From the NCBI GenBank assembly GCA_030065025.1, contig JASJDY010000084.1, positions 1 through 40,987 of the forward strand: a stretch of 40,987 bases of DNA. The letters run 5' to 3'. A program made the position numbers and the translations under genes. This DNA is from Planctomycetota bacterium (lineage in GTDB: Bacteria > Planctomycetota > PLA2 > JAEUHO01). The notes below the pieces were generated by a model. That model had not been told where the DNA came from and did not search any database. It saw nothing but the letters and a program-made list of their open reading frames with translations. Shown piece by piece: positions 25,145-33,205 of this stretch. Numbering within the stretch: the first letter of the stretch is position 1; each line of letters opens with the position of its first letter.

Positions 25145-25975
25145 TCAGAAGTTCGCCCGCAGTCCGATGGCCAACAGCACGTCCGTCGACTCCGAAGGCG
25201 CCGGCGGCTCGATCACGTAGTCGACGCGCAGCGACACCGTGAAGTCGATCACCTCGCTCAAGGGCTTGGCGAATTTCAGGTCCCAGGTCATCACGCTCAG
25301 GTCGAAGTCGTTCAGGTTCGGCACGAACTTGTACTCGGCGTACAGCTTCGAGCCGCCGTCCCACTTCTTCTCGTACTCGAGTCCGAAGTACGCCGCCGGA
25401 TCACCCGTGCGCGGCAGGCCGACGCGCTTTTCCCACGTGTAGCCCGCGCCGAGCTCGCCCTTCAGCGAGATCGTGCGGCCCTTGACGAGCACGAAGCCGA
25501 GACCGCCGACCGTCGTCCAGCGGTACTCGAGTTCCGCGGGCACGTCCCGGCTCCAGTCGACGTTGCCGAACGCGTACACGCGCTCGCTGAGCTTGCGCTC
25601 GACGTTCAGTGTGACGTGGAACGCCTCGGTGGAGGTGTCGCCGTCCTTCTCGCCGTACGCGAACGTCGCCTTGAGCTTCAGACCCCACGGGTCCTGCTCG
25701 TACTTGGCCAGCCCGTCGGCCGTGAAGTCGAACGAGTCACTGTTGCCCTGCGCCAGGCTCAGCGCGAGACCGGCCGAGAAGGACCAGGGGTCCTTCGGCG
25801 CACAGGGGTCGCAGGGATCAGCGGCCGTCTGCACGGAATCCACGACACTGCGCTCGAGGCGCTCCATGGCGGGCATGGGCAGATGGGCCAGCGGCACGAT
25901 GTCGGCCGGGCTGGCGTGGGCGACGGAGGCGAGCGCGACGAGCGCGGCGATGGCTGTGAGGACTGCACGCATCAT
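25145..25975 (-). CDS. DUF481 family outer-membrane barrel protein
   Basis: The 276-residue product has a signal peptide (MMRAVLTAIAALVALASVAHA), a short Cys-containing linker (DPCDPCAPKDPWSF), and then alternating beta strands ending in a terminal Phe (LLAIGLRANF), the mark of outer-membrane barrels. Strand-like repeats include SAGLALSLAQGNSDSFDF, GLKLKATFAYGEKDGDTST and YFGLEYEKKWDGG; these resemble DUF481 salt-induced outer-membrane proteins such as YdiY. The ORF-track start is far inside the SDR gene. Two adjacent ATGs (25975, 25972) overlap the TGA of the SDR gene; either works. It is the last gene of a tightly overlapping operon and ends 10 bases from the aldo/keto reductase stop on the opposite strand. 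Confidence 0.88.
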   Translation of the reverse strand: MMRAVLTAIAALVALASVAHASPADIVPLAHLPMPAMERLERSVVDSVQTAADPCDPCAPKDPWSFSAGLALSLAQGNSDSFDFTADGLAKYEQDPWGLKLKATFAYGEKDGDTSTEAFHVTLNVERKLSERVYAFGNVDWSRDVPAELEYRWTTVGGLGFVLVKGRTISLKGELGAGYTWEKRVGLPRTGDPAAYFGLEYEKKWDGGSKLYAEYKFVPNLNDFDLSVMTWDLKFAKPLSEVIDFTVSLRVDYVIEPPAPSESTDVLLAIGLRANF

Positions 25976-26739
25976 GGATAGAACGACGCCGCCGTAAACC
26001 CGCCATCCAGAGGCAACGTCACGCCGTTCACCCAGCCCGCCTCTTCGCGGCACAGGAACGCCACGGCCGCGGCGATCTCGGCCGGCGTGCCCAGGCGGCC
26101 CGACGGCGTGCAGCCGAGCACCGCCTCCTTGAACCCGGGATCCGAGAGCACGCCCTCGGTGAGCGGCGTCGGCACGTACCAGGGCGCCACGAGGTTGATC
26201 GTCAAGCCGTCCGGCCCCCACTCGCGCGCGAGGTTCTTCGTGAGCTGCGCGAGGCCCGCCTTGGCGGACGCGTACGCCGCACCCGTAGGCAGCGCGGTCA
26301 TCCCGGCGACGCTGCCGATGTTCACGATGCGGCCCCACGAGCGCTCGCGCATGCCCTCGCCGCAGAGCTGCGACCAGTGGAAGGGCGCCGTCAGGCCGAG
26401 CGTGAGCAGCCGGTTCCACAGCTCGAGGTCCGTCTCGGCGGCGGTCGTACGGACGTTGCCGCCCGCGTTGTTGACCAGGATGTCGACACGCCCCTGCAGG
26501 CCCACGAAGCGCCTGACGGCCGCTTCGCTGGAGGCGGGATCCGTGATGTCAGCCTGCAGCACCGTCGCGCCGCCGCCACGGGCAAGGATGCGCTCGCTCA
26601 CCTCGGCGAGCACGTCCCCCGAGCGCGCGACGAGACCCACATGCGCGCCGTCGGCGGCCAGCCGTTCGGCGATGGCCAGGCCGATGCCGCGCGAGGCGCC
26701 GGTGACGATGGCCGTGCGGTCAGCGAGCGGATGCTCCAT
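25972..26739 (-). CDS. Short-chain dehydrogenase/reductase (SDR)
   Basis: The 255-residue classical SDR has the cofactor loop TAIVTGASRGIGLAIAERL, the structural NNAG (VDILVNNAGGNVR), the catalytic Ser in VNIGSVAGM and the YxxxK pair in AAYASAKAGLAQLTKNLA. The C-terminal CREEAGWVNGVTLPLDGGFT is typical of the 3-ketoacyl-ACP reductase-like subgroup. It probably reduces a ketone or oxidises an alcohol with NAD(P); the substrate is unknown. Its ATG overlaps the TGA of ygfZ (TGATG), and its own TGA overlaps the DUF481 start. Confidence 0.95.
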   Translation of the reverse strand: MEHPLADRTAIVTGASRGIGLAIAERLAADGAHVGLVARSGDVLAEVSERILARGGGATVLQADITDPASSEAAVRRFVGLQGRVDILVNNAGGNVRTTAAETDLELWNRLLTLGLTAPFHWSQLCGEGMRERSWGRIVNIGSVAGMTALPTGAAYASAKAGLAQLTKNLAREWGPDGLTINLVAPWYVPTPLTEGVLSDPGFKEAVLGCTPSGRLGTPAEIAAAVAFLCREEAGWVNGVTLPLDGGFTAASFYP

Positions 26740-27656
26740 CAGGCGGTCTCCACGAGCGGAACACGGATCCGAGCCTCGGCGCCGCCCGCGAGCGTCACGT
26801 CTCGGCCGTCTTCCGCGAACGCGTGTTTCACGTACGCCAGGGCGACGGCCTTGCCGTCCTCCATGTCAGCGGACGAGGTGACGTGCCCGACCTCCCGATC
26901 GTCAACGAGGACGACACTGCCGGGAGCCGGCGCGCCGCCGGCGGCAACCTCGAGCTGCACCAGCAGACGCGGAGGCCGACCGCGGTGCTTGGCCATGACC
27001 ACCGGCTCCTGGCCGGGATAGCAGCCCTTGTTCCAGGAGACGGCCTCTTCGAGCCCGGCCTCGTTGAAGAGCACCTCGTCCCCGAGCTCGTGGCCGAAGC
27101 GCGGGATTGCGTGCTGCACGCACAGCGCCGCGAAGCGGTGCTCGTCCTGCGGTACGCCGAGCCTCTCGACGAGATCCTCCGCCGCGTCGGGAAGCACGGC
27201 GATCTCGAAGGACGTCAAGCCGCGACGGTCGAAGCGCAGCACGTGTCCAGGGGAACCGCCGCACTCGATCGCGACGAATGACTCACTGGCCGGCACCTCG
27301 AAGCCCGCTGACTCCAGTGCTGCGGCTGCGTCGGGACCCGCGAGCACGTAGCGCCGCGTGCTGGCGGTGACGTCCTCGAAGGTCACGTCGTCGGTGATCA
27401 CGTAGCGCTCGAGCGCGGGTACCACGGCGGGTACGGCGTCCGCCTCCAGCTCCAGGAGGAGGTGCTCACCCGCGTTCCACAGCAGCAGGTCACCGAGGAT
27501 GCGCCCCTTCACGGTGAGGTAGCAGGCATACGCGGCCTGGCCCACGGGAAGGCGCTGCACGTCCTGTGTGAGCATGCGGTGCAGGTAGTCGAGCCGGTCG
27601 GCGCCCGTGACGCGCCACGTCGCACGGGTCTCACGGGCATGCAGTAGCGCGTTCAT
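26739..27656 (-). CDS. ygfZ: YgfZ/GcvT-type folate-binding protein
   Basis: The 305-residue protein belongs to the YgfZ (COG0354) branch of the GcvT fold, which binds tetrahydrofolate and supports Fe-S cluster enzymes. The diagnostic motif K-G-C-Y-x-G-Q-E is present in VSWNKGCYPGQEPVVMAKHR, with the conserved Cys. The N-terminal half shows the expected ADRLDYLHRMLTQDVQRLP and YLTVKGRILGDLLLW. The start is the ATG at 27656, which overlaps the TGA of the adenosyltransferase gene (ATGA); the much longer ORF-track start is a shadow. Fe-S-rich formate dehydrogenase and AOR further right are possible clients, but that link is only an inference. Confidence 0.93.
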   Translation of the reverse strand: MNALLHARETRATWRVTGADRLDYLHRMLTQDVQRLPVGQAAYACYLTVKGRILGDLLLWNAGEHLLLELEADAVPAVVPALERYVITDDVTFEDVTASTRRYVLAGPDAAAALESAGFEVPASESFVAIECGGSPGHVLRFDRRGLTSFEIAVLPDAAEDLVERLGVPQDEHRFAALCVQHAIPRFGHELGDEVLFNEAGLEEAVSWNKGCYPGQEPVVMAKHRGRPPRLLVQLEVAAGGAPAPGSVVLVDDREVGHVTSSADMEDGKAVALAYVKHAFAEDGRDVTLAGGAEARIRVPLVETA

Positions 27657-28207
27657 GCTCCGCGCGGCTTCCACGGCACCTCCGTCGAGCCGCTCCGCTG
27701 GTTCTCGAAGCGGGCCTGGACGAAGAGCAGGTCGGAGAGGCGGTTGACCCAACGGATCGCGACCCCCTCGACCGCGGCCGCGTCTTCTCCCGTGAGCTCG
27801 ACGATGGCGCGCTCGGCGCGCCGGCAGATCGTGCGCGCGACGTGGAGGCGCGCGCCCTGCTCGGAGCCACCGGGCAGGATGAAGTTCTTCAGGGGCTCGA
27901 GCTGATCCTCGAGGGCGTCGATGGCGGTCTCGAGCGTCGTGACGTCGTCGTCGTTCACGCGCGGGACGCCGGGGTCCTTGCCGGGCGCGCTGGCGAGCCA
28001 GGCACCGAGGCGGAAGCAGGTGTCCTGGGACGCGCCGAGGATCGCGTCGACGCTCTCCGAGGGGCCTGCGGCGCGGGCCCAGCCGAGCACGGCGTTGAGC
28101 TCGTCGACCGATCCGTACGCATCCACGCGGGGATCGGCCTTGCTGACGCGGTCTCCTCCATAGAGGCCGGTGGAGCCGTCGTCGCCGCCTCGGGTGTAGA
28201 TCTTCAT
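27653..28207 (-). CDS. pduO: Cob(I)alamin adenosyltransferase, PduO type
   Basis: The 184-residue enzyme transfers the adenosyl group of ATP to cob(I)alamin to make adenosylcobalamin. The N-terminal ATP-binding signature is complete (YTRGGDDGSTGLYGGDRVSK, DAYGSVDELNAVLGWA), and the C-terminal active-site helices follow (RTICRRAERAIVEL, RWVNRLSDLLFVQAR). The start at 28207 (MKIYTRGGDD) fits the family; no clear ribosome-binding site is seen. It heads a four-gene operon with overlapping stops and starts (pduO, ygfZ, SDR, DUF481). It is divergent from the MFS gene across about 87 bases. The genome therefore likely uses or salvages B12. Confidence 0.95.
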   Translation of the reverse strand: MKIYTRGGDDGSTGLYGGDRVSKADPRVDAYGSVDELNAVLGWARAAGPSESVDAILGASQDTCFRLGAWLASAPGKDPGVPRVNDDDVTTLETAIDALEDQLEPLKNFILPGGSEQGARLHVARTICRRAERAIVELTGEDAAAVEGVAIRWVNRLSDLLFVQARFENQRSGSTEVPWKPRGA

Positions 28208-28294
28208 GGGCCGGATCATAGCCAGCGCACAACCGATCCGGGGTGCCTGCGACGAGGGCCCGTAGAATCCGGCGCCTTCGCCCCGGAGCCCCGC

Positions 28295-29473
28295 GTGCGC
28301 CGCTCGTCCCCCCTCGTGGCCGTCTTCCTGACGGTCGTCATCGACCTGCTGGGATTCGGGATCGTCCTGCCGTTGCTGCCGCTGTACGGCGACGACCTCG
28401 GCGCCTCCAAGGCCACGATCGGCCTGCTGTTCATCTCGTTCTCGGGCCTGCAGTTCTTCGCCGCACCCATCTGGGGCCGGCTCTCGGACCGCATCGGACG
28501 CCGCCCGATCCTGTTGCTCGGACTCGCGGGCTCGGTCGTCTCGTACGTCCTCTTCGGTCTGGCCTCGGCGCAGCTGTCGCTCACGTGGATGTTCATCTCA
28601 CGGATCGTCGCCGGCGTGTTCGGCGGCACGATCTCCACCGCCTACGCGTACATCGCGGACGTCACGCCCATCGAGGAGCGCGGACGCGGCATGGCGCTCA
28701 TCGGCGTGGCGTTCGGCATCGGCTTCACGCTGGGCCCCGCCATCGGCGGCCTGGGCCACTGGATCGATCCGGTCGCGCCGGGCTTCATCGCCGCGGCGTT
28801 CTCCTTGATCGCGTTCCTCTACTGCCTCCGCAACCTGCCGGAGCCCGAGCGCCACGTCGCCGCCGGACGCCGCACCTGGTTCGACGTCGCGTCGTTCCGG
28901 AAGGCGCTGGGCGTGGCCACCGTCCCGCTGCTCCTGCTCCTCGGCTTCCTCACGATCACCTGCTTCGCCCTGATGGAGTCGACGCTGGGGCTGCTGGGCA
29001 AGCAGGTTCACAAGCTCGACTACTACGAGATCGGCCTGCTCTTCACCTGGCTCGGCTTCTGCTCGGCCATCGCGCAGGGCATGATCGTGCGGCGCTACAT
29101 GATGCGCGTCGGCGAGGTGCGCTTCGTGCTGATCGGCGCCGTCATGCTCGCGGCCGGCATGGTCGCCTTCAGCATGGCGCCCTCGCTGGGCTGGCTGATC
29201 GGACTCTCGCCGCTGGCCGTGCTCGGCTTCGCGATGATCACCCCGTCGCTCAACTCGCTGCTGTCCCGCCGCTCGGGCCGCGACGTACAGGGCGGCATCA
29301 TGGGCGTGAACCAGTCGCTGCAGAGCCTCGCACGCATCATCGGCCCGATGGTCGGCCTGCCCCTGTTCGGGCTCTCGGTGCCGCTGCCGTTCCAGGTGGG
29401 CGCAGGCATCATGGTGGTGTGCTTCGTGCTGGGCGTGCTGCTGGCGCGCCGGCCTGTGGCCGATCGCAGCTGA
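28295..29473 (+). CDS. MFS transporter, TetA-like drug:H+ antiporter group
   Basis: The 392-residue inner-membrane transporter has about 12 hydrophobic helices. The TetA-like pattern is clear: VFLTVVIDLLGFGIVLPLLP in helix 1, the conserved loop GRLSDRIGRRPILLLG between helices 2 and 3, and antiporter motif C-like GIGFTLGPAIGG in helix 5. GLLFISFSGLQFFAAPIWG lies between. Substrate cannot be predicted; the group exports drugs or metabolites in exchange for protons. The ORF-track start extends through the adenosyltransferase shadow; I chose the GTG at 28295 because CGGAG sits six bases before it and helix 1 follows directly. It converges on the subtilase gene. Confidence 0.92.
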   Translation: MRRSSPLVAVFLTVVIDLLGFGIVLPLLPLYGDDLGASKATIGLLFISFSGLQFFAAPIWGRLSDRIGRRPILLLGLAGSVVSYVLFGLASAQLSLTWMFISRIVAGVFGGTISTAYAYIADVTPIEERGRGMALIGVAFGIGFTLGPAIGGLGHWIDPVAPGFIAAAFSLIAFLYCLRNLPEPERHVAAGRRTWFDVASFRKALGVATVPLLLLLGFLTITCFALMESTLGLLGKQVHKLDYYEIGLLFTWLGFCSAIAQGMIVRRYMMRVGEVRFVLIGAVMLAAGMVAFSMAPSLGWLIGLSPLAVLGFAMITPSLNSLLSRRSGRDVQGGIMGVNQSLQSLARIIGPMVGLPLFGLSVPLPFQVGAGIMVVCFVLGVLLARRPVADRS

Positions 29474-29496
29474 CGCGTCCGCTTACGGCGGCGTCA
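29471..29496. terminator. Hairpin at convergent gene ends, possible bidirectional terminator
   Basis: TGACG pairs with CGTCA and, inside it, CCGC with GCGG around TTACG, leaving a CGT bulge. It spans the stops of both the MFS gene and the subtilase gene. There is no T run on either side, so intrinsic termination is uncertain. Confidence 0.3.
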
Positions 29497-31999
29497 GGCT
29501 CAGGTCGATGCTGAGGCCCGACACGACCGGCTCGTTCGGGACGAACTCGACCGGGATCGCGTCCGCTTCCGTCGGGCCGCCGTGCCAGCCGCACGCGTCC
29601 GCGACCTCGCAGAAGAAGCCGTCGCGGTCGAGGTCCTCGCCCGCCTGCAGGCGATACGAAGCAGCGGGCATGCCCCGCAGCCAGTAGCGGTAACCGAACT
29701 CCGGATACGCGAAGGCGCGCCGCCGCGCGATGCCGGCGAACGCGTCGATCGCAGCCAGGGGCAGGATCTGGCCCGCCCGCTGACGCGCGCGCACGTAGGT
29801 CGTCACGCGGATGGTCTGGAGCGTGCCCTGCGAGTCGGCCAGGTGCACCGTGCCGCTGTAGCTGTCGGACGCGAGCGGCAGTTGACTGCGATCCACCGTG
29901 ATCGTCACCTTGGTGTTGTTGACCGGCACCCCGGGGCCGTCGGCCGCCGTCAGCTGTGCGCCGAGCCAGAGAGCGCCGTCATCCGTTTCGCCGAACGCGA
30001 AGAACACGTTGGCCGTGCCCCCGCCGCCGTTCATGAGCGGCACGTCGATGGATGTGCGCAGCCCCTCGAACTGCACGCTGTTCGTCGGCAGCATGAGGTA
30101 GGGCGCGTCGTTGCGCGGGTTGCCCTGCCGCTCCATGACGACCTTGAGGGCTTCGTGCACCTGCACGAGGCCGGAGCCGTACGCGAGGTCATCCCCCTTG
30201 AGCCCGAGGTCGAGCGCGGTGGCGCGCAGGATCGTCGTCAGCTCGGTGCTCGTGAGCGTCGGATCCATGGACAGCATCAGCGCGGCGGCGCCCGCGACGT
30301 GCGGTGCCGCCTGGCTCGTACCGACGATGTAGCCGCTGCCGTAGCGCGCAGGATCCACGGTCTGGTCGCGCGTGGCCGAGAGGATGCCGTCGTGCCAGCC
30401 GTCGTTCCACTGGTCGAAGCTGGTGCCGCCGCCGGGTGCGGCGATGTCGACGGACGCGCCGAAGCTCGAGTAGCTCGTCGTCTGCAGCTTGCCGTCGACG
30501 GCGGCCACGGCGAACGTGCTGTCGTAGCGCGCCGGGTACTGGACGGCACCGCCGCCGTTGCCGACGGCCGCGACGAGCAGGCAGCCACGGTTGGCCGCGC
30601 GCTCGCATGCGTCACGCAGCTCTTCGCTGTCCTGGTCCAGGCCGATGGACAGGTTCACGATGCGGATCGGTGCCGGCAGCACGCGGCCGTCCGGCGTCGT
30701 GTACAGACCGGCTGCGAAGAGGATCGCGTCCGCCGCGTCGCTGACGAAGCCCCCGCCCACGCCCAGCGCGCGCAGCATCATGACGCGGCAGTCGGGCGCA
30801 ACGCCGGTGACGCCGAAGCCGTCGTTCGCGCGACCGGCGATGATGGTGGAGACGTGCGTGCCGTGCCACAGGGACAGACCGGAGGAGCGCGCTCGATCGC
30901 CGGGATCGGTCGGATCGCCGTCGCGGCCGTCGCCGTCCGCGGCGATGACCGGATCGCTCACGAAGTCGTAGCCCGGCACGATGCGGTCCGCGATGTCGGG
31001 GTGCGGCACGATGCCGGCGTCGACGACGGCCACGACGACGTCCGCATCGCCGGTCTCCACGTCCCACGCCGACGGGGCGCCGATGGCGCGCATGTTCCAC
31101 TGCCGGTTGAACTCGGGATCGGTGGGGATGCCGAGCGAGCGGACGACATAGTCCGGCTCGACCCAGCGCACGCCGGCTAGCCCGGTGAGTCGCTCGCACA
31201 GCGCAACGGCGGCCGCCTCGCCCACGTCATGCGCCGGCAGGCGCACCCGGTAGCTGCCCGTGCCCGTGCGGCGACCGAGCTCGAGTCCCTCGCGCGCGCA
31301 GAACGCCTCCGGGTCGCAGTCGGCGTCGAAGCGCACCAGCACGTGGGTGCCCGCACACGCCACGGGGGGCGGCTCGCTCGGCTGCGCCGCCGGGCTCACC
31401 GCACTCAGGACGGTCTGCCCGAGCGCGGGCTTGTTGAGCTGCGGTCCCGGCAGAGGATCGCTCCCGACGAGGCGGAGCGTGTACCAGCCGTGGCCACCGA
31501 TCGCCGTGAGGACGATGTCGTAGGCCTCATCTGCGACCGCTTCGAATCCCAGCGTGCGGGGGAAGCCGGGCCCCGTGACGGAGACGCTGGCACCCGTCGC
31601 GCGCCGGAAGACCTCGGCCGTGAAGTTGTTCGGGCCGCCCAGCGCAGGATCGATGCTCGGGAAGTCGAGCTCGAGCTCGATCATCTGCGTGCGGACGCTC
31701 GTGAAGAGGAATACATCCACCGGATCGATGCGGCCGAACTGGGCCGCCGTGCGGCCCAGCTCGCCGGTCACCTCGAGGATGCTGCGAGGGAAGACAGGCG
31801 GCAAGCGGGCCGGACGCGCGGTGGAATCGTTGGGCTCCTGCTCGGCAATGCGGCCCAGGTCGAAGTCGGGCATCAGGACGCGCCCGCTCAGGCCGTCGAT
31901 GACGAGCGGGGCGCTGCCGCCGCCTCCGCCTCCACCGCCGCAGGCTGCGAGCGCGCCGAGTAGGACGTAGAGCACAGGCTGCAGGAACGGTACGCGCAT
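29483..31999 (-). CDS. Subtilisin-like (S8) serine protease lipoprotein
   Basis: The 838-residue protein begins with a lipoprotein signal (LYVLLGALAAC, Cys about 20) followed by eight glycines. Residues about 50-190 look like a pre-peptidase (PPC) type domain, opening EQEPNDSTARPA. A fervidolysin/I9-like prodomain (THVLVRFDADCDPEAFCARE, VRWVEPDYVV) follows. The S8 catalytic domain carries Asp 327 (VVAVVDAGIV), His 382 (WHGTHVSTIIAG) and Ser 562 (GTSQAAPHVAGAAAL), with the oxyanion Asn in AAVGNGGG. The C-terminal 190 residues are beta-rich and include a calcium-loop-like DLDRDGFFCE. It should be a surface-anchored protease. The start at 31999 has GAGGAGG 11 bases upstream; the longer ORF start is not supported. 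Confidence 0.93.
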   Translation of the reverse strand: MRVPFLQPVLYVLLGALAACGGGGGGGGSAPLVIDGLSGRVLMPDFDLGRIAEQEPNDSTARPARLPPVFPRSILEVTGELGRTAAQFGRIDPVDVFLFTSVRTQMIELELDFPSIDPALGGPNNFTAEVFRRATGASVSVTGPGFPRTLGFEAVADEAYDIVLTAIGGHGWYTLRLVGSDPLPGPQLNKPALGQTVLSAVSPAAQPSEPPPVACAGTHVLVRFDADCDPEAFCAREGLELGRRTGTGSYRVRLPAHDVGEAAAVALCERLTGLAGVRWVEPDYVVRSLGIPTDPEFNRQWNMRAIGAPSAWDVETGDADVVVAVVDAGIVPHPDIADRIVPGYDFVSDPVIAADGDGRDGDPTDPGDRARSSGLSLWHGTHVSTIIAGRANDGFGVTGVAPDCRVMMLRALGVGGGFVSDAADAILFAAGLYTTPDGRVLPAPIRIVNLSIGLDQDSEELRDACERAANRGCLLVAAVGNGGGAVQYPARYDSTFAVAAVDGKLQTTSYSSFGASVDIAAPGGGTSFDQWNDGWHDGILSATRDQTVDPARYGSGYIVGTSQAAPHVAGAAALMLSMDPTLTSTELTTILRATALDLGLKGDDLAYGSGLVQVHEALKVVMERQGNPRNDAPYLMLPTNSVQFEGLRTSIDVPLMNGGGGTANVFFAFGETDDGALWLGAQLTAADGPGVPVNNTKVTITVDRSQLPLASDSYSGTVHLADSQGTLQTIRVTTYVRARQRAGQILPLAAIDAFAGIARRRAFAYPEFGYRYWLRGMPAASYRLQAGEDLDRDGFFCEVADACGWHGGPTEADAIPVEFVPNEPVVSGLSIDLSLTPP

Positions 32000-32122
32000 G
32001 GGCGTGCGTGCCTCCTCGATGTCGTAGCCGCCCGGCCCCAGGCGTCCGCGGATGGTACCCGGAACCGCAGCAAGCCGGACGGGGGCGGGTGTAGCGCCTG
32101 CTTTGGCGGTACCGTCGTCCCC

Positions 32123-33205
32123 GTGTCCGCCGTCCTGGCCAGCCTCCTCGACCACCCCGTGCTGCTCGGCGCAGCGCTGATTGCGCTGCTGTGGTTCTCC
32201 ATCTCATGCCTCGTGCAATGGGGCGCGCTGCGGGCTGCGCGTCTCGCGAAGCGGGCGGCGCCGCCCTGCTTTCGGGCCGAAGGACCCGGTCCCGGCGAGC
32301 GGGTGCACGTGGCGTTCCTCGGCGACCTCCAGCGCGGTGTGCTCGACGTCCCCAGGGCGCTGGCGCCCGCACTGGAGAGCGGCGGCGCGGACCTGCTGGT
32401 GTCCAGCGGCGACTTCGTCAGCCACGGCGAGGGTCCCTACTACGGGGTCCTGCTCGGTGCCTTCGCGCGCGCCGGCATCAAGACACCCACGCGTGTCGTC
32501 CCGGGCAACCACGACCTGTGGCCGCGCCGCTGCAAGGACGACCGCATCGGCGGCGAGGCGTTCGAGCGCGCGTTCGGACCGCGACACTGGTCGTTGCGCG
32601 CGGGCCCCGTGTTGATCGTGGGGCTGGACAACGGCGCAGACTGGCTGATCGACGATCAGCTGCCGTGGCTCGAGCGCACGCTCGACGAGCACGCGGGCGT
32701 GCCGTGGATCTGCGTGTGCCATCGGCCGCCCTACGAGCTCGACGCGCCTGACACTCCGCCGGTTCGCGACATGGTGGAGCTGGCGGCGCTGCTCGAGCGT
32801 CGCAAGCCACTGCTTGTCGTGGCGGGGCACCTGCATGAGTACCGCGACGAGCTCGTGAACGGCGTACGCGTGATCGTGAACGCGCATGGCGGCGACGTGC
32901 ACGGGCTGGCGCTGCAGCGGGACGACTTCGAGCTGCTGCACGTGCGCGTGGGCCCCGAGGGCACCGAGGTCGAGCCCCGCCCCTACCGCCGCCGGAAGGA
33001 CCCGCACACGGCGCTCGATCAGCTCGCCGTGCGCTTCTGGGCCGATCGACGCAAGTGGTGGGGCGCGCTGCTGGGCCTGCCCGCCGACCTGTTGCTGCGC
33101 CTCCTCGGACGCAGCGTCCCGATCGTGAAGCATCCTGTCGAACGTCGCATCCCGGCCCGCGAGGTCCTCGTGTCGCGCCGGCGTGAAGCCCTGGAGACCC
33201 GGTGA
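32123..33205 (+). CDS. Membrane-anchored calcineurin-like metallophosphatase
   Basis: The 360-residue protein has an N-terminal hydrophobic helix (VLLGAALIALLWFSISCLVQ) and a calcineurin-like phosphoesterase domain. Dinuclear metal motifs are visible: FLGDLQ (GD-x-Q in place of the usual GD-x-H), SSGDFVSHG, VPGNHDLW, VCHRPPY and VAGHLHEY. The second half of the protein is a basic stretch with a further amphipathic or hydrophobic segment (LLGLPADLLLRLLG). The phosphoester substrate is unknown. It starts at a GTG and ends with a GTGA overlap with the moeA fusion gene, so it heads the molybdenum/tungsten run. The replacement of the first-motif His by Gln could change metal binding. Confidence 0.88.
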   Translation: MSAVLASLLDHPVLLGAALIALLWFSISCLVQWGALRAARLAKRAAPPCFRAEGPGPGERVHVAFLGDLQRGVLDVPRALAPALESGGADLLVSSGDFVSHGEGPYYGVLLGAFARAGIKTPTRVVPGNHDLWPRRCKDDRIGGEAFERAFGPRHWSLRAGPVLIVGLDNGADWLIDDQLPWLERTLDEHAGVPWICVCHRPPYELDAPDTPPVRDMVELAALLERRKPLLVVAGHLHEYRDELVNGVRVIVNAHGGDVHGLALQRDDFELLHVRVGPEGTEVEPRPYRRRKDPHTALDQLAVRFWADRRKWWGALLGLPADLLLRLLGRSVPIVKHPVERRIPAREVLVSRRREALETR

